Shown one piece after another: positions 1 to 5,494 of a stretch of 5,494 nucleotides of DNA. The position numbers were made by a program, and so were the translations under genes. Numbering within the stretch: the first letter of the stretch is position 1; each line of letters opens with the position of its first letter. This DNA comes from Clostridia bacterium. GTDB taxonomy: Bacteria; Bacillota; Clostridia; Oscillospirales; Acutalibacteraceae. The stretch covers positions 1 through 5,494 of the forward strand of contig JAFZOE010000090.1 in assembly GCA_017552845.1 (NCBI GenBank), written 5' to 3'. The notes beneath the pieces were generated by a model. That model was not told the origin of the DNA. It saw only the letters and a list, made by a program, of their open reading frames with translations, and ran no database searches.

Positions 1-136
1 CGTTCCACCAGTTGTATTCGCTGATTCCGAGCCTTTCGACTGCGGGGGCGTTATAAAGCAGCTGACTCATCTTCTCTTCTGCGGTCATCTTTGAAACGAG
101 TTCCTTCGCCTTCTGCTTTGCGGTTTCGTAATTCAT
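1..136 (-). CDS. Glycoside hydrolase family 3 (beta-glucosidase/beta-xylosidase type), N-terminal fragment
   Basis: Only the first 45 codons are in the window; the gene continues past the left edge. The product begins MNYETAKQKAKELVSKM, followed by TAEEKMSQLL, then NAPAVERLGISEYNWWN at residues 29-45. The TxEEKxxQL start followed by AP-x-ERLGI-x-YNWWN is the classic opening of family 3 beta-glucosidases and beta-xylosidases, where the WWN segment helps form the sugar-binding site. Such enzymes release terminal beta-linked glucose or xylose from oligosaccharides. No signal peptide is seen, so the enzyme is probably cytoplasmic and acts on imported oligosaccharides. The exact substrate cannot be told because the catalytic Asp and Glu lie outside. 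The ATG at 136 is chosen over the in-frame ATG at 142, because the AGAGAGG ribosome site is 7 bp from the first and only 1 bp from the second. It follows the acetyltransferase gene after 16 bp and is probably co-transcribed with it. Confidence 0.85.
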   Translation of the reverse strand, partial: MNYETAKQKAKELVSKMTAEEKMSQLLYNAPAVERLGISEYNWWN

Positions 137-143
137 ATTCATA

Positions 144-150
144 CCTCTCT
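144..150 (-). promoter_or_regulatory. Ribosome binding site that decides the GH3 start
   Basis: On the minus strand AGAGAGG lies 7 bp before the ATG at 136-134. A second in-frame ATG at 142-140 is only 1 bp from this site and so is unlikely to be used. Confidence 0.6.
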
Positions 151-152
151 TT

Positions 153-632
153 TCAGAGTTTGTATTCCATAGTATAGCTCTGCGGAGTGAAGCCGAGCTT
201 ATCATAGAAGGCTTTCGCCTTATCGTTGCCCTCCCAGACGTGGAGAGTGATTTCATAAGCGCCGAGCGCGCGTGCCTCATTTTTCACATATTCAAAGAGC
301 GCCGAGCCGATATGTTTTCCGCGCATAACTTCGTCAACGCAGAGATCGTCTATATATACATATCTGAACGGCACAAATAATTCCTTCGCCGGCATCTCCT
401 TGATTTCACAGAAGCAGTAGCCTGCAAACCTGCCGCCGCATAGAGCAATGTAGACGGGCGTCTGCGGGCAGGTGATGATTTCTTCGAGCTCGTTCTCGCT
501 GTATTTAGTGGTCCTGTGAACGAAAATATCCGGCCTGATATCCGCGTGAATTTCAAGCACCTGCGAGAGCAGACGCAGTATATCGGGAATATCGCCGGTT
601 TCCGCTTTTCTTATAAACAAATCTTCTTTCAT
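153..632 (-). CDS. GNAT-family N-acetyltransferase
   Basis: This 159-residue protein has the usual length of a single-domain GNAT enzyme, which transfers an acetyl group from acetyl-CoA to an amine. The acetyl-CoA pyrophosphate loop is visible as RGKHIGSA (residues 104-111), matching R/Q-x-x-G-x-G/A. It is preceded by the beta-4 strand YVYIDDLCVDE (91-101). The C-terminal motif is N136 followed by KAKAFYDKLGF (138-148), whose Tyr143 is the usual general-acid position. The N-terminal half (IRKAETGDIPDI, then an HADIRPDIF segment) resembles uncharacterised clostridial acetyltransferases. The substrate, small molecule or protein, cannot be predicted. The start at 632 has GAGAGG 8 bp upstream (641-646) and a near-consensus promoter just beyond. 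It is the first gene of a minus-strand unit with the GH3 gene; nothing in the sequence shows that the two functions are linked. Confidence 0.88.
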   Translation of the reverse strand: MKEDLFIRKAETGDIPDILRLLSQVLEIHADIRPDIFVHRTTKYSENELEEIITCPQTPVYIALCGGRFAGYCFCEIKEMPAKELFVPFRYVYIDDLCVDEVMRGKHIGSALFEYVKNEARALGAYEITLHVWEGNDKAKAFYDKLGFTPQSYTMEYKL

Positions 633-656
633 GATTATTACCTCTCATTTATTCCA

Positions 657-685
657 ATTATACAATCACGCTTATTATAAGTCAA
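657..685 (-). promoter_or_regulatory. Sigma-A promoter for the acetyltransferase-GH3 unit
   Basis: Read on the minus strand, TTGACT (685-680) is followed after 17 bp by TATAAT (662-657). That is a one-mismatch -35 and a perfect -10 at the ideal spacing. Transcription would start near 650, giving a short leader of about 18 nt that contains the ribosome site at 641-646. The spacer holds a small palindrome, CTTAT-T-ATAAG (671-681). Assigned by eye. Confidence 0.8.
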
Positions 686-697
686 TTTATATTTTTC

Positions 698-726
698 TTG
701 TATATTTATCAAAAATGCGGTATAAT
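698..726 (+). promoter_or_regulatory. Sigma-A promoter for the Lrp-type regulator and aminotransferase
   Basis: TTGTAT (698-703) is followed after 17 bp by a perfect TATAAT (721-726). Transcription would start near 733, leaving a leader of about 23 nt before the ATG at 756. The -35 box is weaker than that of the divergent promoter, which fits a promoter open to regulation. The two -35 boxes are only 12 bp apart, so a protein bound between them would touch both promoters. Autoregulation by the adjacent Lrp-type product is an inference from the family's habit. Confidence 0.78.
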
Positions 727-755
727 GACGGCAACATTTATTTCCGGAGGTTATT

Positions 756-1241
756 ATGAACGTTCAGATTCTCAAACTCCTCGCGAAAGACGCGAGAATG
801 TCAATATCGGATATAGCGACCGTCACGGGTCTCGGCGAGGACGCGGTTTCCGCCGAAATCAACGAAATGAAAAAGGACGGCCTCATCAGGGGATTCAGGA
901 CCGTCATCGACTGGGAGAAGCTCGATGAATTCTATGTTTCCGCCCTTGTTGAAATCAAGGTCACTCCGAAGCCGGGCCTCGGCTTCGAGGATATAGCGAA
1001 GAAGATTGCAAAATTCCATGAGGTCGAGAGCGTATATCTGCTCTCGGGCGATTCGGATCTCTGCGTTATCGTCAAATGCAAAACCTTCCAGGATGTTTCG
1101 CGTTTCGTTGCCAAGGAACTCGCGGTTATGGAGAGCGTGACATCGACAAAGACGCAGTTCGTAATGAGAAGATACAAGGAACTTGACGTTGACCTTGAAG
1201 TAACCGATCCCGATGACAGGGGGATAGTTTCGTCTTGCTGA
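756..1241 (+). CDS. Lrp/AsnC-family transcriptional regulator (YugG/AlaR type)
   Basis: This 161-residue protein has the normal Lrp/AsnC length. Residues 1-50 form the DNA-binding domain: a short first helix (MNVQILKLLAKDAR), then a helix-turn-helix at about 16-37 (SISDIATVTGLGEDAVSAEI) and the wing region DGLIRGFRTVIDW. Residues 60-140 are the effector-binding/oligomerisation (RAM) domain, with strands VSALVEIKVTP and SVYLLSGDSDLCVIV. The GDSD turn (98-101) sits where amino-acid effectors bind in this family. Truncation of the first helix compared with Escherichia coli Lrp, and the TPKPGLGFEDIA segment, fit the YugG subgroup of Firmicutes. In Bacillus subtilis YugG (AlaR) controls the alanine transaminase gene beside it, and here too an aminotransferase follows. 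The start has GGAGG (746-750) 5 bp upstream. The gene's end overlaps the next start by 7 bp, so translation is probably coupled. Confidence 0.92.
   Translation: MNVQILKLLAKDARMSISDIATVTGLGEDAVSAEINEMKKDGLIRGFRTVIDWEKLDEFYVSALVEIKVTPKPGLGFEDIAKKIAKFHEVESVYLLSGDSDLCVIVKCKTFQDVSRFVAKELAVMESVTSTKTQFVMRRYKELDVDLEVTDPDDRGIVSSC
1218..1223 (+). promoter_or_regulatory. Ribosome binding site supporting the TTG start of the aminotransferase
   Basis: AGGGGG lies inside the end of the regulator gene, 11 bp before the TTG at 1235. An in-frame TGA at 1214-1216 rules out any longer reading frame, and the next ATG in frame (about codon 30) would remove conserved N-terminal residues. Confidence 0.5.
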
Positions 1242-2404
1242 ATTACGAGAGTATTCTTAATGATACGATAACCGAAATTCAGCCGTCGGGCATCAGAAAA
1301 TTCTTTGATATAGCAGCCACGATGAGCGATGTGATTTCGCTCGGCGTCGGCGAACCCGATTTTGAAACGCCGTGGAAAATACGCTCGGCCGCGATTAAAT
1401 CGCTCGAGAGGGGAAAGACACGCTATTCATCAAACAGAGGGCTTGCGGAGCTCAGAAAAGAAATAGCGAATTATCTCAGACGAAAGTATTCGCTCGTCTA
1501 TGAACCCGAAAGCGAGATTCTCGTCACCGTCGGCGGCAGCGAGGCAATTGACGCCGCACTGCGCTCGATAGTCAATCCCGGCGACGAGGTGATAATTCCC
1601 CAGCCGAGCTATGTCTGCTATGTTCCGATGGTTCAGATGGCGGGCGGAGTGCCGGTTATCATAGAAAACAGGGCGGAGGATGATTTCAAACTCACAGCCG
1701 CCGAACTGAAAGAAAATATTACGCCGAATACAAAGGCGATTATTCTGCCCTATCCCTCGAATCCGACGGGCGCGATTATGGAGAGGGAGGATTATGAGGC
1801 AATTGAAGAACTCATTAAAGATACGAATGTAATTCTTCTCTCGGATGAGATTTATGCGGAGCTTACCTTCAATGGCAAAAAGCATGTTTCGCCCGCAGCC
1901 GTCGGCTCGCTCAGGGAGAGAACGGTCGTCATCAACGGTTTCTCAAAAGCGTTTTCAATGACCGGCTGGCGCCTCGGCTACACCTGCGGCCCGAAGGAGA
2001 TTCTCGCGCAGATTACGAAGCTTCATCAGTATTCGATTATGTGCGCCCCGACCACCTCGCAGTATGCCGCCGTCACCGCTCTGCGCGACTGCGACGAAGA
2101 GGTTGCCGCGATGATGGAGGAATACGATACCCGCCGCAAGCTGATGGTTAAAGGCTTCAATTCAATCGGTCTCGAATGCCGCGAGCCGGAGGGCGCGTTT
2201 TACGCTTTCCCGTCAATTAAATCAACCGGAATGACGAGCGGCGAATTCTGCGAAAAACTGCTCGAAAAAGAGAAGGTCGCCGTTGTTCCCGGAACCGCAT
2301 TCGGCGAGAGCGGCGAGGGCTTTATCAGAGCCTCTTACTGCTACTCAACCGACCATATACGCGAAGCAATAGACCGCATGGGCAGATTTCTCAAAGAAAT
2401 ATAA
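1235..2404 (+). CDS. Class I/II PLP-dependent aminotransferase (YugH/AlaT type)
   Basis: A complete 389-residue fold-type I aminotransferase that moves an amino group between an amino acid and a 2-oxo acid. Key positions are visible: the N-terminal substrate-loop region SGIRKFFDIA (18-27) and SLGVGEPDFETP (35-46), Tyr64 in TRYSSNRGL, the cofactor phosphate region GGSEA (100-104), PSNPTG with Asn176 (174-179), SDEIY with Asp204 and Tyr207, the Schiff-base Lys238 in NGFSKAFSMTGWRLGY (234-249), and Arg365 for the substrate carboxylate in FIRASY. No catalytic residue is missing. The likely substrate is alanine (pyruvate/2-oxoglutarate), by analogy with Bacillus subtilis YugH/AlaT, which also follows a YugG-type regulator. 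Aspartate or an aromatic amino acid cannot be excluded from sequence. It begins with TTG, overlapping the regulator by 7 bp, and ends 5 bp before a strong terminator. The product is cytoplasmic. Confidence 0.93.
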   Translation: MLNYESILNDTITEIQPSGIRKFFDIAATMSDVISLGVGEPDFETPWKIRSAAIKSLERGKTRYSSNRGLAELRKEIANYLRRKYSLVYEPESEILVTVGGSEAIDAALRSIVNPGDEVIIPQPSYVCYVPMVQMAGGVPVIIENRAEDDFKLTAAELKENITPNTKAIILPYPSNPTGAIMEREDYEAIEELIKDTNVILLSDEIYAELTFNGKKHVSPAAVGSLRERTVVINGFSKAFSMTGWRLGYTCGPKEILAQITKLHQYSIMCAPTTSQYAAVTALRDCDEEVAAMMEEYDTRRKLMVKGFNSIGLECREPEGAFYAFPSIKSTGMTSGEFCEKLLEKEKVAVVPGTAFGESGEGFIRASYCYSTDHIREAIDRMGRFLKEI

Positions 2405-2409
2405 AAAAT

Positions 2410-2440
2410 CCCGCAGGAAGAATCCTGCGGGTAGTTTTTT
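2410..2440. terminator. Bidirectional Rho-independent terminator
   Basis: CCCGCAGGA (2410-2418) pairs perfectly with TCCTGCGGG (2423-2431) around an AGAA loop. On the plus strand it is followed by TAGTTTTTT (2432-2440). On the minus strand the A-run at 2403-2408 supplies the U-tract. It sits between the convergent stop codons at 2404 and 2446, so it can end both operons. Confidence 0.93.
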
Positions 2441-2445
2441 GCCTT

Positions 2446-4155
2446 TTATCTCCCTATACCGAAGATTTTCAGGATATACCTGAAGAAAAATGAGATATAG
2501 AGGAAGAATTTATTGAATTTCGCCGTGAAATCGGCAGAGATGTTTTCTGCGTTTGAAACGTCTGCACCGTAGCCCGGAATCGAGCCGTTGTTGTCATCGA
2601 GGCCGTCTCTGTCATAGGCGAGGCCGTATAGCAGGGGAGAGGCGATTGCGACTATGAAGTATTCGCCCGCCGTGACGGGGCCGAGAGTCTTTGCCGCCGC
2701 CTTTGTGAAATCCTTGCAGACGGAGTCCGTGCCGAAATTCGAAGTAATCTGATTTGCGAGCGAGAGGAAGCATTTGTCGTTGACGGTTGATAAATCCTCA
2801 AGGAGCAGATAATCGGCGATTCTGAGTATCAGCGTTACCTCGGTTGAGTCGAGCGCAAAAGGCTCGCTGCCCGCGTAATGGTAACTCACAACCTCGGTCG
2901 CAGCATCCCAGCCGTTTTCATATTCGCTGTCGGGAATGTCTATTCCGTATTCCTTTGCCTTCTCCTGAAGTCCGCCTTCGCCGTAGAGAGGCATGTCGAG
3001 AATCTCAGTCAGCCCGCCGACTGCAGTGTAAACTATATCCGCATAGAAGGCGTCCTCGTCAATGCCGAGCTTTTCGGGAGTCAGCCCGAGCCACAGACGG
3101 TATCTGATGCCCGCTTTGAAGAAATCCTTTGAATACTGCTGAAAGTCTTCGCGCATCGGCATCAGCTGTTTATCCGTGTAGCCGTCAACCGCTTCGGTCA
3201 GCGCGTCATAATCAATCTTTTCAATCTTCTTTTCGCTGTATGTAATTTCTTCATCGGCGAATTCAACGAATCTGTAGGAGAGGGGATACATAGTCAGCGA
3301 AGTTGTTGAAAAATCTGTGATTGTATTGCCTGCGGGGCTTGTATAAGTCATCACATCGCTGCCGTGCTCGTGGCCGGTAAATACGGTCTTTATGCCTGCA
3401 TCCGCAAGCTTCTGAGCTGTTGCGGTATGATTCCTGACTATGAAATTATGGCTCAGGATTCTTTGAAGCGGCATGTGGCTGAGCAGATTGTGATGCATCA
3501 TGAGAATCGGATATTTCCCGTCTGCATAGGCTTTCTTTGCCTGGGAGACTATCCAGTTCACTCTGTCGGAAGTCAGGCCGTCCTCGGTCGAAACCGTCGG
3601 ATCGCAGCTGTCGGCGGCGATGAGGCGGTATTTTTCATTTAAGTCGGCGGTGTAGGAGAGCGTTCCCTCCTGCGTTTCAAGCGCCTCGCCGTAGCCGAAC
3701 TCATTATATATTTCGCGGAATTTTTCGTTCGTTATGTCTTCCGCTCCGGCACCCGTGTCGTGGTTGCCGTTTACGACATAAACAGGTTTCCCGGTCTCGC
3801 TCTCGAAATTGCGGAGCTTTTCGGCAACGTCAAGATGCTCCTGCTCGAGACGCCTGCCGTTATCTGCGAGATCGCCGCTGATGAACACAAACTGAACCGC
3901 ATCGTCTTCGGCGCACTGGCTCAGGAATTCATCGATTATGAAGCCACTTTCGTCCTCCATGGCCGCTCTGCGGTTGGCGTAAAAGAACACCTCGTCGTCG
4001 ATATCTCCCTCGAGCGTTTCGCGGGGGATGTTGTAGTGCAGGTCGCTCGCGACCGCTATTCCCGTCTTTTCCGAAACGGCAAAAGCACCCTGCATAAGCG
4101 AGAGCGCCGGAATAATCATTATTGCCGCAAGGAATACGGATAATGCCTTTTTCAT
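2446..4155 (-). CDS. Secreted calcineurin-like metallophosphoesterase with unassigned C-terminal region
   Basis: This 569-residue protein opens with a signal peptide: KK, a hydrophobic core and a likely cut after AFA at residue 26. The two-metal phosphoesterase domain spans about 32-300. All family motifs are present: DLH (Asp38, His40), GDLADNG (Asp95), GNHD (Asn131, His132), MMHHN (His221/222) and GHEH (His262, His264). It should therefore be an active enzyme that cleaves phosphate esters outside the membrane; nucleotide, lipid or wall-polymer substrates are all possible. Residues about 310-545 match no domain I can name and look mainly helical and acidic. The last 24 residues (KFNKFFLYISFFFRY, then ILKIFGIGR) are aromatic-rich and basic, and may hold the protein at the membrane. 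AAAGGG lies 8 bp before the ATG. The gene follows the lipoprotein gene after 15 bp and is last in the operon. Confidence 0.9.
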   Translation of the reverse strand: MKKALSVFLAAIMIIPALSLMQGAFAVSEKTGIAVASDLHYNIPRETLEGDIDDEVFFYANRRAAMEDESGFIIDEFLSQCAEDDAVQFVFISGDLADNGRRLEQEHLDVAEKLRNFESETGKPVYVVNGNHDTGAGAEDITNEKFREIYNEFGYGEALETQEGTLSYTADLNEKYRLIAADSCDPTVSTEDGLTSDRVNWIVSQAKKAYADGKYPILMMHHNLLSHMPLQRILSHNFIVRNHTATAQKLADAGIKTVFTGHEHGSDVMTYTSPAGNTITDFSTTSLTMYPLSYRFVEFADEEITYSEKKIEKIDYDALTEAVDGYTDKQLMPMREDFQQYSKDFFKAGIRYRLWLGLTPEKLGIDEDAFYADIVYTAVGGLTEILDMPLYGEGGLQEKAKEYGIDIPDSEYENGWDAATEVVSYHYAGSEPFALDSTEVTLILRIADYLLLEDLSTVNDKCFLSLANQITSNFGTDSVCKDFTKAAAKTLGPVTAGEYFIVAIASPLLYGLAYDRDGLDDNNGSIPGYGADVSNAENISADFTAKFNKFFLYISFFFRYILKIFGIGR

Positions 4156-4170
4156 TTAATCAGCCCTTTA

Positions 4171-4857
4171 TCAGATATTGTCGCCGGTCTTGAATTCGTA
4201 GCCGTTATCCTTTGCAAACTGAATCGTATCCTTGTTTTTGGTGTTGGTCCATACAACGAAATCTTTGGTTGAACCCGTGAAAATCGAAGCGTCGGGAGTG
4301 AAGTTGCCTCTGAATGTTACAACTTTGAGATGCGGGCAGTTGGCGAAGCAGTTTTTGCCGTATTCTTCAACCGAAGCGGGTATGTCGAGCTGAACGAGAT
4401 TTTCGCAGCCGTCAAAAGCGTTCGCGCCGATGGTCTTGAGCTTGGAGGCGTAGACCATAATCGCCTTGTTGATAGTCGAGCCCTTGAAAGCGTCTTCCTC
4501 AATTGTTTCAAGAGTTGAGGGGAATTTGACTTCGTTTGAATTGACGTTTCCTTTTTCGTTCGCATCAACAATCTTGAAATCATAGTTTTCAAATGCGCCC
4601 TTTGCGATGACGGCAACGGGCTTTCCGCCGAGAGTTTCGGGGATTTCAACCAGATGCTTGTTGTCGTGAACCGAGTATTTTACGATTATTGCCTTTTCGT
4701 CCTTGATGACATAGCTGTAGCCGTCCTGGGTGACGATATCTTCTTCGCTGTAGCCCTTGTCATCGATATTCTTATCGTTATTGTCTTTCTTTCCGCAGGA
4801 AGCGAAAACGGTGAGTGCGCAGAGAACACAGAGAATTAAAGCAATTATTCTTTTCAT
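4171..4857 (-). CDS. Lipoprotein with BspA-type leucine-rich repeats (LRR_5-like)
   Basis: A 228-residue lipoprotein. The N-terminus MKRIIALILCVLCALTVFAS is a lipoprotein signal, with Cys21 as the lipidated residue (box FASC, slightly unusual because Phe sits at -3), followed by a polar GKKDNNDKN linker. Residues about 66-185 hold four or five BspA-like repeats: LVEIPETLGG then AVIAKGAFEN (69-91), VKFPSTLETIEEDAFKGS (110-127), LKTIGANAFDGCENL (140-154), LDIPASVEEYGKNCFANC (157-174) and LKVVTFRGN (177-185). The IQFAKDNGYEFKTG ending is typical of such proteins. These repeats usually bind proteins or surfaces, so an adaptor role outside the membrane is likely, though no partner is known. The ATG at 4857 is chosen because CGGAGGT lies 7 bp upstream; the longer frame from 4914 would bury the signal peptide and overlap mltG. 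It lies 13 bp after mltG and 15 bp before the phosphoesterase gene. Confidence 0.87.
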   Translation of the reverse strand: MKRIIALILCVLCALTVFASCGKKDNNDKNIDDKGYSEEDIVTQDGYSYVIKDEKAIIVKYSVHDNKHLVEIPETLGGKPVAVIAKGAFENYDFKIVDANEKGNVNSNEVKFPSTLETIEEDAFKGSTINKAIMVYASKLKTIGANAFDGCENLVQLDIPASVEEYGKNCFANCPHLKVVTFRGNFTPDASIFTGSTKDFVVWTNTKNKDTIQFAKDNGYEFKTGDNI

Positions 4858-4864
4858 AAATATA

Positions 4865-4869
4865 CCTCC
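4865..4869 (-). promoter_or_regulatory. Ribosome binding site that decides the lipoprotein start
   Basis: On the minus strand GGAGG lies 7 bp before the ATG at 4857-4855, in the 13-bp gap after the mltG stop. It excludes the upstream in-frame ATG at 4914, which has no such signal. Confidence 0.75.
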
Positions 4870-4870
4870 G

Positions 4871-5494
4871 TTACTGAAGACCCGCTTCGACGGCCTTGCT
4901 CTGATGCTCCGCATAAGTTTCGGAGTAATGATACACGCCTGCCGAATCTGTCAGGAAATAATAATAGTCCGTATTTTCGGGATAGAGGGCCGCCTTGATT
5001 GAGGCGATGCCGGGATTGTTTATCGGCCCTGCCGGAAGCCCTTCGCACATATAGGTATTGTAGTTTTCGCAATACACGTTGAAATATGTGTCCTCATCAA
5101 AATAAGGCTTGACGCTGCCCTTGAGATAGGTGACTGTCGCGTCGCACTGCAGGAGCCTGAAATCGGGGGAATCGAGACGGTTGTGAATGACCGATGAAAC
5201 CCGCGCCGCCTCGGACGAGCCGCCGGACTCCTGCTGGATAATCGCGGCGAGATTGAGAATCTCATCCATCGAGTAGCCGAGCTGAGCCGCCCTGCTCTTG
5301 TATTCATCCGTGAATCTCGACATTGTGTTGCGCAGGAATTTCTTTATGACCGACGAAGCATCCTCACCGATATAGAAATCGTAGGTGTCGGGGAAAAGAT
5401 AGCCCTCGAGCAGAAACGCGCGCTCGGAGGGGTTGTCAATCTTAATGCCGAATTCGCTTAGATATTCAGTTTTGTTTGCTTCGCTTCTGAATTC
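4871..5494 (-). CDS. mltG: Endolytic murein transglycosylase MltG (YceG-like), C-terminal part
   Basis: The last 207 codons of the gene are present; the start, with its expected membrane anchor and N-terminal domain, lies beyond the right edge. MltG cuts nascent peptidoglycan strands within the membrane-proximal wall and so sets glycan chain ends. The family marks appear in order in this fragment: LLEGYLFPDTYDFYIGE (about 29-45), the catalytic segment AAIIQQESG with Glu89 (codon 5230-5228), VSSVIHNRL, LLQCDATVTY, then NYNTYMCEGLPAGPINNPG, AALYP, YYYFLTDSAG and the H-Y-S-x-T-x-x-EH ending. The catalytic glutamate and the surrounding signature are intact, so the enzyme is probably active. The frame is open to the window edge; a Met at 5323 lies inside the conserved domain and is not the start. 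The gene is first of the visible genes in the operon, 13 bp before the lipoprotein gene. Confidence 0.94.
   Translation of the reverse strand, partial: EFRSEANKTEYLSEFGIKIDNPSERAFLLEGYLFPDTYDFYIGEDASSVIKKFLRNTMSRFTDEYKSRAAQLGYSMDEILNLAAIIQQESGGSSEAARVSSVIHNRLDSPDFRLLQCDATVTYLKGSVKPYFDEDTYFNVYCENYNTYMCEGLPAGPINNPGIASIKAALYPENTDYYYFLTDSAGVYHYSETYAEHQSKAVEAGLQ

Noticed and set aside
698..928. 76-codon plus-strand frame starting at a TTG in the promoter region and overlapping the regulator gene
   Set aside because: It begins at the -35 box, is out of frame with the helix-turn-helix protein, and its product is Arg-rich low-information sequence.
1430..1885. 151-codon open frame on the minus strand inside the aminotransferase gene
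   Set aside because: It is antisense to conserved PLP-enzyme codons, its product resembles no family, and it has no convincing ribosome site; an effect of codon bias.
2403..2445. Possible small RNA or riboswitch in the convergent gap
   Set aside because: The gap is about 40 bp and is fully explained by a single perfect hairpin with T-runs on both sides.
3760..4143. 127-codon open frame on the plus strand inside the phosphoesterase gene
   Set aside because: It lies antisense to the signal peptide and DxH/GD/GNHD motifs of a well-supported gene, with no recognisable product.
4858..4914. Longer N-terminus for the lipoprotein starting at 4914 (19 extra residues)
   Set aside because: It lies in the mltG coding region, has no ribosome site, and would place charged residues before a clear lipoprotein signal; the ATG at 4857 has GGAGG 7 bp upstream.
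5321..5323. ATG at 5323 as the start of the transglycosylase
   Set aside because: The same frame stays open to the window edge and encodes the conserved LLEGYLFPDTYDF segment upstream, so this Met is internal.
5489..5494. GAATTC exactly at the right end, suggesting a cloning junction
   Set aside because: EcoRI sites also occur inside the window (for example 927-932 and within 5441-5460), and the left end has none, so this is probably coincidence.

Overview
The window looks like chromosomal DNA from an anaerobic gut-type member of the Clostridia, probably near Ruminococcaceae/Oscillospiraceae. This is inferred from strong GGAGG-type ribosome sites, near-consensus sigma-A promoters, a YugG/YugH-type regulator-aminotransferase pair, a BspA-type leucine-rich lipoprotein, a family 3 glycoside hydrolase and a Firmicutes-style MltG. 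No taxonomic marker gene is present, so the placement is tentative. The window is almost fully coding. The longest gap is about 120 bp (633-755), and no stretch over 300 bp lacks a gene.

Left block (1-632, minus strand): a GNAT acetyltransferase is followed after 16 bp by the first 45 codons of a family 3 glycoside hydrolase, which runs off the left edge. Their promoter lies at 657-685.

Middle block (698-2440, plus strand): a divergent promoter drives an Lrp/AsnC-family regulator. Its last codons overlap, by 7 bp, the TTG start of a class I/II PLP aminotransferase. The pair matches the Bacillus subtilis yugG-yugH (alaR-alaT) arrangement. It ends in a strong hairpin at 2410-2431 that can also terminate the converging operon.

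Right block (2446-5494, minus strand): a partial endolytic murein transglycosylase (MltG) entering from the right edge, then a leucine-rich-repeat lipoprotein, then a secreted calcineurin-like metallophosphoesterase. Gaps are only 13-15 bp, so they are almost certainly one transcript. All three products are predicted to act at or outside the membrane, which suggests an envelope-related gene set.

I found no mobile element, CRISPR array, tRNA or rRNA, and no clear new system. The points most worth a second look are the mltG-lipoprotein-phosphoesterase operon, the unassigned C-terminal half and aromatic/basic tail of the phosphoesterase, and the compact back-to-back promoter region beside the Lrp-type regulator.
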